DNA of 64,000 nt from Prevotella sp. GTDB taxonomy: Bacteria > Bacteroidota > Bacteroidia > Bacteroidales > Bacteroidaceae. Within the stretch, counting starts at the first letter, position 1; every line of letters starts with the position of its first letter. The DNA lies in assembly GCA_017623155.1 (NCBI GenBank), contig JAGAPR010000021.1, positions 23,048-87,047 of the forward strand, written 5' to 3'. A model generated the notes under the pieces. It ran no database searches. It saw only the letters and a program-made list of their open reading frames with translations, and was not told where the DNA came from. Below are positions 26,483 through 35,457 of this stretch, in pieces. The position numbers and the translations under genes are program-made.

Positions 26483-28258
26483 ATGACTACAATGAAAAAA
26501 TATATGTTATTCCTGTTGTCCGGCTTTCTGACAACATCGTGTCTCGATACCGAGGTATTGCCGGACAGCATCACCATAGGAGAGGACATGTGGAAGAGTA
26601 AGGAAGACGTGTCTGCCATGGTCAACGGCGCTTATCAGGCAATGGTGGCCAACGATGTGATAGAGCGTTGTGTCGTATGGGGAACATTCCGTGGTGACGA
26701 AGTAAATCATTTGACAACCACGCTGAGTGGTGTTCAGAAAGAGAATGATTTGCGCGACATAAAAGCCGGTCAGATGACGCAAACAAATATGTATGCGGAC
26801 TGGGCATCGTTTTACAGTGTGATAAACAAGTGTAATCTCGTATTGGAGAAAGCTCCCGGTGTGGTTAACAGCGACCCGGCATATACGCAAGGCTCGCTGA
26901 ATACCGATTTATCGCAGATGCTCGCATTGCGCTCACTCTGTTATTTCTATCTTGTACGCGCTTTTCGTGACGTACCGGTAACAGACGGGGCTTATACGGA
27001 GAGTACACAGGAAAGAGAGATACCGCAGCAGGCTCCGCTTACTGTATTAAACAAATGCGTGGAGGATTTGGAGAAAGCCATGAAGACACCGCTGTCACCC
27101 ATCGGTTATACCGATTGGCGTCGTGTCGGCTATATCAACAGAGACGGTATCGCCGCTATTTTGGCAGACGTATATCTGTGGAGAGCCTCAATGACACACA
27201 ATGCGGCAGACTATCAGAAGTGTGTGGAGTATTGCGATGTAGTATTGAACTCCAAGAAAGAGATATATTCGGAGATGCTTACCATGGGAGGACAAACCAG
27301 AAGATGGCCTAACCTTATCTATAATGGAGCACAGGTTTATAGTGCTGTTTTTGCGGAAGGTAATTCGGCGGAAAGCATATTTGAATTACAGATGAACGGA
27401 CAGGCAAACAAGAATACCGGTTTGCGTAACTGTTATTGGAACTATGACGACAAATCACGTTCAACCGGATTGATGAATGCTTCATTGAAATTCGGAACAT
27501 TGGGATCGGATGGTTATTTCTTGTCGAATTTGGACTTCCGCTATTATGAGAGTTGTGTCAATGTGACTAAAACCGATTTACCGGAGTTTGAAATATTCAA
27601 GACAGCATCCAATAAACCGATTACCGGTATAAACGATGTTACAACGAATGTCGCTTCGAGCCGATCTCTCGACCAAAATGGTTATGTTGAGCGCAATTGG
27701 ATTGTTTACCGATTGTCTGACGTAATGTTGATGAAAGCCGAGGCTTTGGTACAGTTGGCTCCCGAAGATGGCGCAGAGGTTGATCCCGAAGACCCTACGG
27801 CCACGAATTTGCGTGCCGCCTTTACTCTCGTGAATGAAGTGAACAAGCGCTCGCTGGCAAAAACATCGTTTGCGAAAGCCGATACGATAGATTTCCAAGC
27901 CAACAACAACAAAGCCGCAATGGAAGAACTCGTGTTGGCAGAGCGCCTGCGTGAATTGTGCTTTGAAGGAAAGCGTTATTTCGACCTCCTAAGATATAAT
28001 TATCGTCATACGGAAGGTGTGCAACCGGATAGAATATTGGCAGATATCAGCGAAGATCCGAAAGCAATGCTTACCAATTACAAGCCTATGATGGACCTGA
28101 TGACACGAGGAATGTCGGAAGGTAGCGCGGCAGCGGCAGCCAAGATGCCGACGGAGCCGTATTTGTATTTCCCGGTTTTGGAAAGCGAGTTGAAAGCAAA
28201 TACGAAACTTAAACAAAATCCGGCTTATAAGGCTGATGATATTTACGTGAAGAATTAA
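26483..28258 (+). CDS. SusD/RagB-type surface lipoprotein (first of the operon)
   Basis: A 591-residue lipoprotein, lipobox LTTSC. The start may be 26483 or the ATG at 26492; both give a good signal peptide. The SusD fold is recognised from the TPR-like N-terminal helices (LALRSLCYFYLVRAFRDVPV, ~148-167) and the C-terminal LAERLRELCFEGKRYFDLLR, typical of RagB/SusD. It forms the lid over the SusC barrel encoded just before it and captures the ligand at the surface. 14 bases separate it from the next FAS1 gene. Confidence 0.92.
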   Translation: MTTMKKYMLFLLSGFLTTSCLDTEVLPDSITIGEDMWKSKEDVSAMVNGAYQAMVANDVIERCVVWGTFRGDEVNHLTTTLSGVQKENDLRDIKAGQMTQTNMYADWASFYSVINKCNLVLEKAPGVVNSDPAYTQGSLNTDLSQMLALRSLCYFYLVRAFRDVPVTDGAYTESTQEREIPQQAPLTVLNKCVEDLEKAMKTPLSPIGYTDWRRVGYINRDGIAAILADVYLWRASMTHNAADYQKCVEYCDVVLNSKKEIYSEMLTMGGQTRRWPNLIYNGAQVYSAVFAEGNSAESIFELQMNGQANKNTGLRNCYWNYDDKSRSTGLMNASLKFGTLGSDGYFLSNLDFRYYESCVNVTKTDLPEFEIFKTASNKPITGINDVTTNVASSRSLDQNGYVERNWIVYRLSDVMLMKAEALVQLAPEDGAEVDPEDPTATNLRAAFTLVNEVNKRSLAKTSFAKADTIDFQANNNKAAMEELVLAERLRELCFEGKRYFDLLRYNYRHTEGVQPDRILADISEDPKAMLTNYKPMMDLMTRGMSEGSAAAAAKMPTEPYLYFPVLESELKANTKLKQNPAYKADDIYVKN

Positions 28259-28272
28259 AAAGACAAGTGGTT

Positions 28273-30432
28273 ATGAAGATAAATATATTTAAATCATTGC
28301 TGAAATTCGCGGGGGTAATAGCTTTTCCCGCGTGTATCGCGATGTCGTCTTGTAGCGAGGATATCGATGAGTCTAACCTTTATACTTTCACAGGTCAGAC
28401 AATCGAAGATTTCTTGGTGAGCAACGATACGGCATTCAGCAGTTTCAACTACATTCTGAAAAGAGTGGGATATGACAGAATTCTGAGTTCGTATGGTAGC
28501 GGCTCGCAAGAGTATTATACTTGTTTCGCTCCCAATAATGCGGCAGTAGAACGATATTTGGACAGCCTCTATAATGACACCGAGAGCGATTTCGAGCACA
28601 ACGGAATGACGGCGCCCGGACTTGAAGGCTTGAACGACAGTCTTTGTAATGATATTGCGTTATTCCATGTGTTGGGAACAGAAAAGCTCACAATTGACAT
28701 GGAGGGCGTAACACTCAGGACATTACTCGGACGAACCATGACATCCGCAACGCGCCTGACTGACGGTCTTCTTGTCTTGAATGACAAGGCCGCTATCGTT
28801 TCGCCTGATAACGAGATGGTAAACGGTGTGGTGCATGTGGTAGACAACGTGATACCGCGTTCAAACAAGACCGTTGTAAAAGAGTTGCAGAATGACGAAA
28901 GATTCAGCATCTTCTATGAAGCTCTGGAAAGAACCGGACTTGTGGATGAACTGACAGAACAAGAGAAAATACTTACGGCGGAAAAACCGGCTCCGGTGGA
29001 TGGATATTATACTCCGACGGAGTGTAAGGTCGGATATACAATATTCGCAGAGACAAACGATGTATTCGAGAAGAATGGTATAGACGGTTTCCCCGCTTTG
29101 GTGGAACATGCCAAAGATTGGTATGGAAAGGCCGCTACCGGCGATAAGAGAGAAGCTACTCAGGGATGGTATGACTATTATCGTAATAACAACATAACCG
29201 TAAGCACCGGCGATGATTACGAAAATCCTGCCAACGTGCTTAACATGTTTGTGAGATATCATATCTTGAAAGCCGCAGTGGCAAAGGAAGTGCTCGCTTG
29301 GGATCATAATACATTGAACGGACACGGATATAGCGGTGACGTTTATGATTATTATGAAACAATGTTACCCAAAACATTGATGAAGATATGGAAAGTAAAG
29401 CGTAGTAACAGCTCTCAAGGTATCGTTGCAGGTACGTATATCAACAGATACGTGGAGAATAACACTCTTACCGATGCTATTCCTACATTGGAATCAATGG
29501 GCTCTTCTTCTATGCACAGGGTCGTATATGAAGGTTGTAAAATCAATACAGGCGAGTTTATCGCTCCTTTGAACGGTTATATTTATCCGATAGAGGATGT
29601 GTTGCTTTACGATGCTCAGGTTCCGAACGGAGTATTGAACGAGCGTATACGTATAGACGCTTTGACAATGCTTCCGGAAATATCTTCAAACGGTTTCCGC
29701 GGAATGAGAATTAACGAGTTGACTCCGCTTAATGGAGGTAAGGGTGCCGGACGTATCCGCTTCCCGATAGACTTCTTCGACAATGTGCATGTTTATAACG
29801 GTAACAGTACGCAGATAGACATGAACGTCGTTACAAGTGTGGGTGGAAAGGACTATACATTGTATAAAGGTGACTCATTCCAAGGAATGGGAATATTTGA
29901 CTTTGCGATAAAATTGCCGCCCGTTCCGGATGGATTGTATGAATTGCGTATAAACCTTGACTGTATGCCGCATGGTACGATGTTGCAGTATTACCTTGGT
30001 ACAGATCCTAATGATTTGTCATCAATGGAGGCTATTGACATTCCTCTCGATATGCGACTGGCAGGTGGAGGCGCTGCTGATTTTGATGCAGAGCGGCTTG
30101 TGGAGATAGGTTGCGTTAATATCTTGGAAGAAGGCTCTGATGCCGCAGCCGACCTCGGCCTTGAATCGGATCGCGTGATGCGCACCCATAAATATATGCG
30201 TGCTCCGTTATGTATCGTGAGAGAAAGTGACCAGTCTATGATATCACGCTATATAACTCATCAGCTGCGCAGAATACTTGATACGAGAGATTTCAAGCAA
30301 CAGGATTATTGGCTCAGATTGAAGACCGTGCTTGATGACGGTAACTTGGAAAGAAAGTTCCAAATAGACTATATAGAGTTCGTTCCGGTTAATGTGGCCA
30401 TGAATGAACGTTATTTGGAGGATGTATATTAA
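28273..30432 (+). CDS. FAS1-domain surface lipoprotein B
   Basis: A ~719-residue lipoprotein starting MKINIFKSLLKF with lipobox IAMSSC. A GTG two codons earlier (28267) is a less likely start. FAS1 modules occupy roughly residues 30-200 (YYTCFAPNNAAVERYL near 80; ALFHVLGT; VHVVDNVIPRS) and 205-430. The last ~270 residues are a beta-rich domain ending FQIDYIEFVPVNVAMNERYLEDVY-like, also present at the end of the next gene. It lies between SusD 1 and the third FAS1 gene in the same operon and is likely an accessory subunit of a SusCD complex or an adhesive surface protein. No enzyme motif. Confidence 0.75.
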   Translation: MKINIFKSLLKFAGVIAFPACIAMSSCSEDIDESNLYTFTGQTIEDFLVSNDTAFSSFNYILKRVGYDRILSSYGSGSQEYYTCFAPNNAAVERYLDSLYNDTESDFEHNGMTAPGLEGLNDSLCNDIALFHVLGTEKLTIDMEGVTLRTLLGRTMTSATRLTDGLLVLNDKAAIVSPDNEMVNGVVHVVDNVIPRSNKTVVKELQNDERFSIFYEALERTGLVDELTEQEKILTAEKPAPVDGYYTPTECKVGYTIFAETNDVFEKNGIDGFPALVEHAKDWYGKAATGDKREATQGWYDYYRNNNITVSTGDDYENPANVLNMFVRYHILKAAVAKEVLAWDHNTLNGHGYSGDVYDYYETMLPKTLMKIWKVKRSNSSQGIVAGTYINRYVENNTLTDAIPTLESMGSSSMHRVVYEGCKINTGEFIAPLNGYIYPIEDVLLYDAQVPNGVLNERIRIDALTMLPEISSNGFRGMRINELTPLNGGKGAGRIRFPIDFFDNVHVYNGNSTQIDMNVVTSVGGKDYTLYKGDSFQGMGIFDFAIKLPPVPDGLYELRINLDCMPHGTMLQYYLGTDPNDLSSMEAIDIPLDMRLAGGGAADFDAERLVEIGCVNILEEGSDAAADLGLESDRVMRTHKYMRAPLCIVRESDQSMISRYITHQLRRILDTRDFKQQDYWLRLKTVLDDGNLERKFQIDYIEFVPVNVAMNERYLEDVY

Positions 30433-30459
30433 TCATTGGCTAAAAAATCAATAGAATTT

Positions 30460-32148
30460 ATGATACGGAAAAGAATAATATATTGCATGATGGCGGCGAC
30501 AACAATGTTCGCTGCCTCATGTACCGACTTCGATGATTATAATGAAGCTTATACATCGGGCAGTGCGGAGAGTAGGCAGACTGTTTGGGAGAACATCTCG
30601 AACAATGCGGAATTGTCGGATTTTGCGCAGTTGTTGGTAAAGGGCGGATATGACAAAGTGCTTCAAGGCTCAAATTTTGTTACGGTGTGGGCTCCGAAGA
30701 ACGGAACATACGATTTCGATTCTTTGTTGAATAGAGTTGACAGTACCATGCTCACAGACCGGTTTATCAAGAATCATATTGCCAACTATAATTATAATGT
30801 ATCTTCGCCGGAAGATTTCCGAGTTTACACTCAGAGCGAAAAGTCGTTTGTAATAAGCGGCAATACTTTTGGCGGGGTACCTATGGTAGAAATGAATATT
30901 CCGAGTGTTAACGGTACTTTGCATTTGTTAGACGGTTGCGCTGATTATAATTATAATATATACGAATATATTTTCGAATCACCCGGAGCCAAGATGGCCG
31001 AGTATTTCAAACATTTCGAATATGATTATTTTGATGCGGATAGAAGCGTGCTCGGTCCGATTGACGAGTTCGGTCGACAGACATACAGTGACTCTGTGAT
31101 TGTAACGAGAAACAGACTATCGGAACGTCATTTGTTAGATGCTGATCTCACAGACGAAGACAGTCTTTATACGTTTATAATTCCCACAGACAAGGCTTAC
31201 GAAGATGCTTACAGTAAGATAAAGTCTTATTTTAATTATCCGAGTAAAGGAAAGATTGATTATTATCAGTTGTCGGAAGGTGCCGACGGCCCGGGTTCCA
31301 GCTTGTCTGCAAGTGTTCAATCCGAAATACTTTCCGACTCATTGACAGGTCTTAATCTTGTATCAAATCTTGTTTACAGTCATAACAATACATACAATGC
31401 TTGGCTTCCTGAAATAAACAGGCCCGATGATGTTTGGCAGTCGGATACAATCTGCACTGTAAAAAATATCAAGTTGAGTAACGGTAAGGAATTTTTTGAT
31501 TATACAGAGGATGGGAAAGCAATGAGCAACGGATATGTTTATATGGCAGACAGTCTTCCTGTCAGATCTTGGGATTCATGGTGTCCGGAAATAAACATAA
31601 ATATTTTCGATCGTAAAACAAGACCGATAAGTACCGGATGTAATGTAAGAACAGTAAATCATCAGTATAACAGATTTGATCCGGAGATAGGGGATTATAT
31701 TACTCGGCATCTGTACCTCGATCCTATTTCAGATAATTCTCAACCGGAAATATATTTCAATATAGATGGTGTGAAGTCTGCCACATATAATATATATGTA
31801 GTGTTGCTGCCGGAAAATTACAACAAGACAGACAATCCGGTAGAAGAGAAAGTGACACAGCTCACGGCAGAAGTAAGTTACTATACAGAGAAACAATCTT
31901 TGGGCAAGAAAGAATTTGGTCCTGTACTTACGGACTCCGCAAAGTTAGGAAAGATAGATACTTTGTGTTTAGGAGAGATGACTTTCCCGTATTCTTACGT
32001 TGGAACAAGTGCTGTACCATATTTGAAATTGAAAATAAAGCGCAGCAAGTATAATTCCAAGGAAAAGAACTATGCTTATTGGTTGCGTATCGGTGCTGTT
32101 ATTCTCCGCCCGGTAGAATATGATGAATACTTAAAAAATGAAGACTGA
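30460..32148 (+). CDS. FAS1-domain surface lipoprotein C
   Basis: A ~562-residue lipoprotein. The ATG at 30460 (MIRKRIIYCMMAATTMFAASC) is chosen because it places the lipobox Cys near residue 21; the frame is open further upstream. A FAS1 domain lies at about 35-170 (FVTVWAPKNGTYDFDSLL; NGTLHLLDGC), a second weaker one to ~310, and a beta-rich C-terminal domain (from SWDSWCPEININIF) ends WLRIGAVILRPVEYDEYL, matching the end of lipoprotein B. Only two bases separate it from the second susC, so the two are surely cotranscribed. Function is probably accessory to ligand capture by the second SusCD pair. Confidence 0.72.
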   Translation: MIRKRIIYCMMAATTMFAASCTDFDDYNEAYTSGSAESRQTVWENISNNAELSDFAQLLVKGGYDKVLQGSNFVTVWAPKNGTYDFDSLLNRVDSTMLTDRFIKNHIANYNYNVSSPEDFRVYTQSEKSFVISGNTFGGVPMVEMNIPSVNGTLHLLDGCADYNYNIYEYIFESPGAKMAEYFKHFEYDYFDADRSVLGPIDEFGRQTYSDSVIVTRNRLSERHLLDADLTDEDSLYTFIIPTDKAYEDAYSKIKSYFNYPSKGKIDYYQLSEGADGPGSSLSASVQSEILSDSLTGLNLVSNLVYSHNNTYNAWLPEINRPDDVWQSDTICTVKNIKLSNGKEFFDYTEDGKAMSNGYVYMADSLPVRSWDSWCPEININIFDRKTRPISTGCNVRTVNHQYNRFDPEIGDYITRHLYLDPISDNSQPEIYFNIDGVKSATYNIYVVLLPENYNKTDNPVEEKVTQLTAEVSYYTEKQSLGKKEFGPVLTDSAKLGKIDTLCLGEMTFPYSYVGTSAVPYLKLKIKRSKYNSKEKNYAYWLRIGAVILRPVEYDEYLKNED

Positions 32149-32150
32149 TT

Positions 32151-35100
32151 ATGAAGAACATTATATATAATATTCAGAAGTCGTTTCAGAGAAACGCTCT
32201 CTGCCTTATTGCCGTAGGCCTCGCCTTCCCGGCATTTGCCCAAGACGACCTTACTGAGGACGCACAGGAGGAAGTCGTGGCTCGAAAGCGTCCTGAGGTG
32301 AAGCAGGAGAAATATCAGCTTACGGCAGTCAAGGGACGCATTCTTGACGAAGTAACCAAGAAACCGTTGGGTGGTATTCAAGTGAAAGCTCTTGCGAATA
32401 GTCGCTATACGGCAATGTCTGACGATGACGGAACATTCACAATAAAGGTTCCGCATTTTGTCACTTCCTTGTATGTTTACGCGCAGGAGTATTCGGCTCA
32501 GCAGGTAAGTATCAATACCGACAGTAAAGCCGAGGTGGTGGTTTATATGCTTAACGACAAGTTCCGCCCAATGTATAAAGATGCCACCAACATCACGGCA
32601 AGTCGTGAGTTTAATGCCAAAGGCGGTCATGAGTATACTATTGACACGGAGATTGAAAACCAGTTGTCGGGTGATTTGCGTTCCATCAAGCATTCGGGAA
32701 GCGTAGGTGTAGGCAACAGCATGTTTGTTAGAGGTCTCAACTCTATAAATGCAAATTCACAGCCGCTCGTCATTGTCGACGGCGTTGAGATGGATATGCA
32801 GTTGTCTCGTGAAATGCTCCACAGCGGTAATTTCAACAACATGTTGGCCAATGTGATGCCTTCCGATATAGAGAAAGTGACGGTGTTGAAGAATGCCACC
32901 GCCCTTTACGGTGCCCGTGGTGCCAACGGTGTCATATTGATAGATACCAAGCGCGGTCACAGTATGGCTACACGTATTGATGCAAACATATCGGTGGGAC
33001 TTACTCTTGTACCGAAGCTCCAAACGATGATGAATGCTTATCAGTATCGTAACTATGTGACGGAAGTCATGGGAACGATGCCCGGATTGGACAAGTACAC
33101 TCCCTCGTTGAATTTCCTCAACGACGATCCCAACGGATATTTCTATCATACATACCATAATGATTACGACTGGCAGGATGATGTGTATCAGACAGCATTG
33201 ACGCAGAATTACAGCATCAACGTGCAGGGTGGTGATGATGTCGGTATGTATAATCTTTCCGTTGGTTATGTTGACGGAGAGAGCACAGCCAAAGGTAACG
33301 ATTACAGCAGAATGAATGTGCGTTTCAATACGGATATAGACATTCTTCGTAATTTGAGAACGAAGTTTAATATGTCTATCTCACGAACAACGACAAACAC
33401 ACAGAATGACGGTGTGCAGGAAGATTTCAACACAGCGACACCCACTTCACCCACATTCCTCGCTGCGATCAAGTCTCCTCTTGTCGCTCCTTATCAGTAT
33501 AGCAACAATCTCGGACGTTTCACAAATCTGTTGAGCGACCACGATGATTTGTTTGATGCGTTGGGAAGTGGATATTCTCTCGCCAACCCCATTGCCATAT
33601 TGGCTAATGCCGAGGGCGTGAACAGAAATTATACCGAGAATATTTATTTTCAAGTGGCTGTAGCTCCTACGTTGAAATTGGGCAAAGACTGGTCTATAAC
33701 GGAGTCTTTCAGTTATCTGTTAAATCGTAATTCTCAGCGTTACACACGTCCGAGTTCGGGCGTTCCCGGATTTGAATTGCATAATATCGGTACTGTTTAC
33801 AACAAATTCGCCACATTGTTCTCAAACGAGAATAACATCATCAGCGATACACGTGTAGACTATTCACACATTTTCGGTGCTCATACGCTGAGCGCGTTCG
33901 CCGGTTTCAGATACAGCAGATTTTCGTTCAACAGCGATGCCGTAAGTACAGAATACACCAGTCGCCAGCCTGATAAGGATCCGCATATATCTGCCGATGC
34001 TCAAAACGTTAACGCGTCAAGCGGTGTGGAAGATGTATGGAAGCAGATACAGTGGTATGGAAATATCGACTATAACTATAAAAATCGTTATTTCCTCACA
34101 CTCTCGTTGCTTGGAGAGGCAAACAGCCGTTTCGGTTTGGAGTGCGACGGCCTTGATATGTTCGGTGCCAAATGGGAGATTTATCCCAGTGTACAAGCCG
34201 GATGGGTCGCTACAAACGAGAAGTGGTTCCCGAAGAATACGGTTATCGACTATTTGCGTATCAATGCCGGTTTCGATGTCAGCGGTAACGATGATATCAT
34301 GAACAATGCCGCTCGTACAATTTATGCGTCGGTTAAGTTCAATAATTTCCCCGGCTCACAGCTCGTGAACATAGGTAACGATAAGATAAAGGCTGAGCGT
34401 ACGAACAAGTTCAATGTAGGTTTCCAAAGCTACTGGTTGCACAACCGTATCGGCCTGAGTTTCGATTACTACATACATAAGACGACAGATCTTCTTACCC
34501 TCAAGTCTTTCTCAGATCCTATTGCCGGTATAAACAAGTATTGGACAAACGGCGGTGAGTTGAAGAATACCGGTTTTGAGGTGACGTTCTCCGCTAAGCC
34601 CGTTGTTTCAAAGAACTGGAATGTAGAGATTGGCGCAAGCGTAGGCCACTATAAGAACGAGGTGACAAAACTTCCCGAGGGAGATTATACCTCTTCAATA
34701 TATGGAACGAGCAATATTCTCACATCGGTAGGTAATCCTGTGGCTGTGTTCTACGGATACAAGACTGCCGGAGTATTTGCCACAGACGAACAAGCCAAGG
34801 CTGCCGGTAAGGCGGAAGACGGCGGATATCTCTATTTCATAGACAACGTAGGAAGCAAGCAACAGTTCAAGGCCGGTGACGTTCATTTCGTGGATAAGAA
34901 TGGTGATGGCATTATCGGCGAAGACGACCGCTTCATCATTGGCGATCCCAATCCCGATATTTATGGAAACATATTTGCCACGGTAAACTGGAAGAATTTT
35001 ACTTTGAGCATGAACTTCAATTACAGTCTTGGCAACGACGTGTTCAACTACCAACGCATGGTATATAACTCCGGAAGCAATTTCTATAACCAGCAGGTGG

Positions 35101-35441
35101 CAATGACAAACCATTGGCGCTATGAGGGACAGGTTACAGACATGCCGCGCGTGGCTTTTGGCGACCCGATGATGAACAATCGTTTCAGCGACCGTTGGAT
35201 TGAGGACGGAAGTTATCTCCGTCTTAAGACCCTTAACCTCGCATATAAAGTGCCGGTAAATTGGTCGTGGCTGCAAGGACTTACCGTGTGGGCAGAGGCA
35301 GTAAACCTCTTTACTCTTACAAAGTATTTGGGTAGTGATCCGGAATTCAGCATCAACAACGGTGTGATGTATCAGGGCATCGATTGCGGAAATCTTGCAC
35401 AGAGCCGTGCATTTACATTAGGATTGAAGATAAACCTCTAA
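32151..35441 (+). CDS. SusC-type TonB-dependent receptor (second of the operon)
   Basis: A 1096-residue outer-membrane receptor. After the signal peptide (~1-27) there is an unusual charged stretch (DDLTEDAQEEVVARKRPEVK), then the carboxypeptidase-D-like domain (VKGRILDEVTKKPLGGIQVKA, ~62-130), the plug (NSMFVRGLNSINANSQPLVIVDG; YGARGANGVILIDTKRG) and a barrel ending FTLGLKINL. It differs clearly from the first SusC, so the operon holds two distinct receptors and not a recent duplication. It pairs with the SusD gene 16 bases downstream. Confidence 0.92.
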   Translation: MKNIIYNIQKSFQRNALCLIAVGLAFPAFAQDDLTEDAQEEVVARKRPEVKQEKYQLTAVKGRILDEVTKKPLGGIQVKALANSRYTAMSDDDGTFTIKVPHFVTSLYVYAQEYSAQQVSINTDSKAEVVVYMLNDKFRPMYKDATNITASREFNAKGGHEYTIDTEIENQLSGDLRSIKHSGSVGVGNSMFVRGLNSINANSQPLVIVDGVEMDMQLSREMLHSGNFNNMLANVMPSDIEKVTVLKNATALYGARGANGVILIDTKRGHSMATRIDANISVGLTLVPKLQTMMNAYQYRNYVTEVMGTMPGLDKYTPSLNFLNDDPNGYFYHTYHNDYDWQDDVYQTALTQNYSINVQGGDDVGMYNLSVGYVDGESTAKGNDYSRMNVRFNTDIDILRNLRTKFNMSISRTTTNTQNDGVQEDFNTATPTSPTFLAAIKSPLVAPYQYSNNLGRFTNLLSDHDDLFDALGSGYSLANPIAILANAEGVNRNYTENIYFQVAVAPTLKLGKDWSITESFSYLLNRNSQRYTRPSSGVPGFELHNIGTVYNKFATLFSNENNIISDTRVDYSHIFGAHTLSAFAGFRYSRFSFNSDAVSTEYTSRQPDKDPHISADAQNVNASSGVEDVWKQIQWYGNIDYNYKNRYFLTLSLLGEANSRFGLECDGLDMFGAKWEIYPSVQAGWVATNEKWFPKNTVIDYLRINAGFDVSGNDDIMNNAARTIYASVKFNNFPGSQLVNIGNDKIKAERTNKFNVGFQSYWLHNRIGLSFDYYIHKTTDLLTLKSFSDPIAGINKYWTNGGELKNTGFEVTFSAKPVVSKNWNVEIGASVGHYKNEVTKLPEGDYTSSIYGTSNILTSVGNPVAVFYGYKTAGVFATDEQAKAAGKAEDGGYLYFIDNVGSKQQFKAGDVHFVDKNGDGIIGEDDRFIIGDPNPDIYGNIFATVNWKNFTLSMNFNYSLGNDVFNYQRMVYNSGSNFYNQQVAMTNHWRYEGQVTDMPRVAFGDPMMNNRFSDRWIEDGSYLRLKTLNLAYKVPVNWSWLQGLTVWAEAVNLFTLTKYLGSDPEFSINNGVMYQGIDCGNLAQSRAFTLGLKINL

Positions 35442-35457
35442 ACAAAAATAAGGAATT

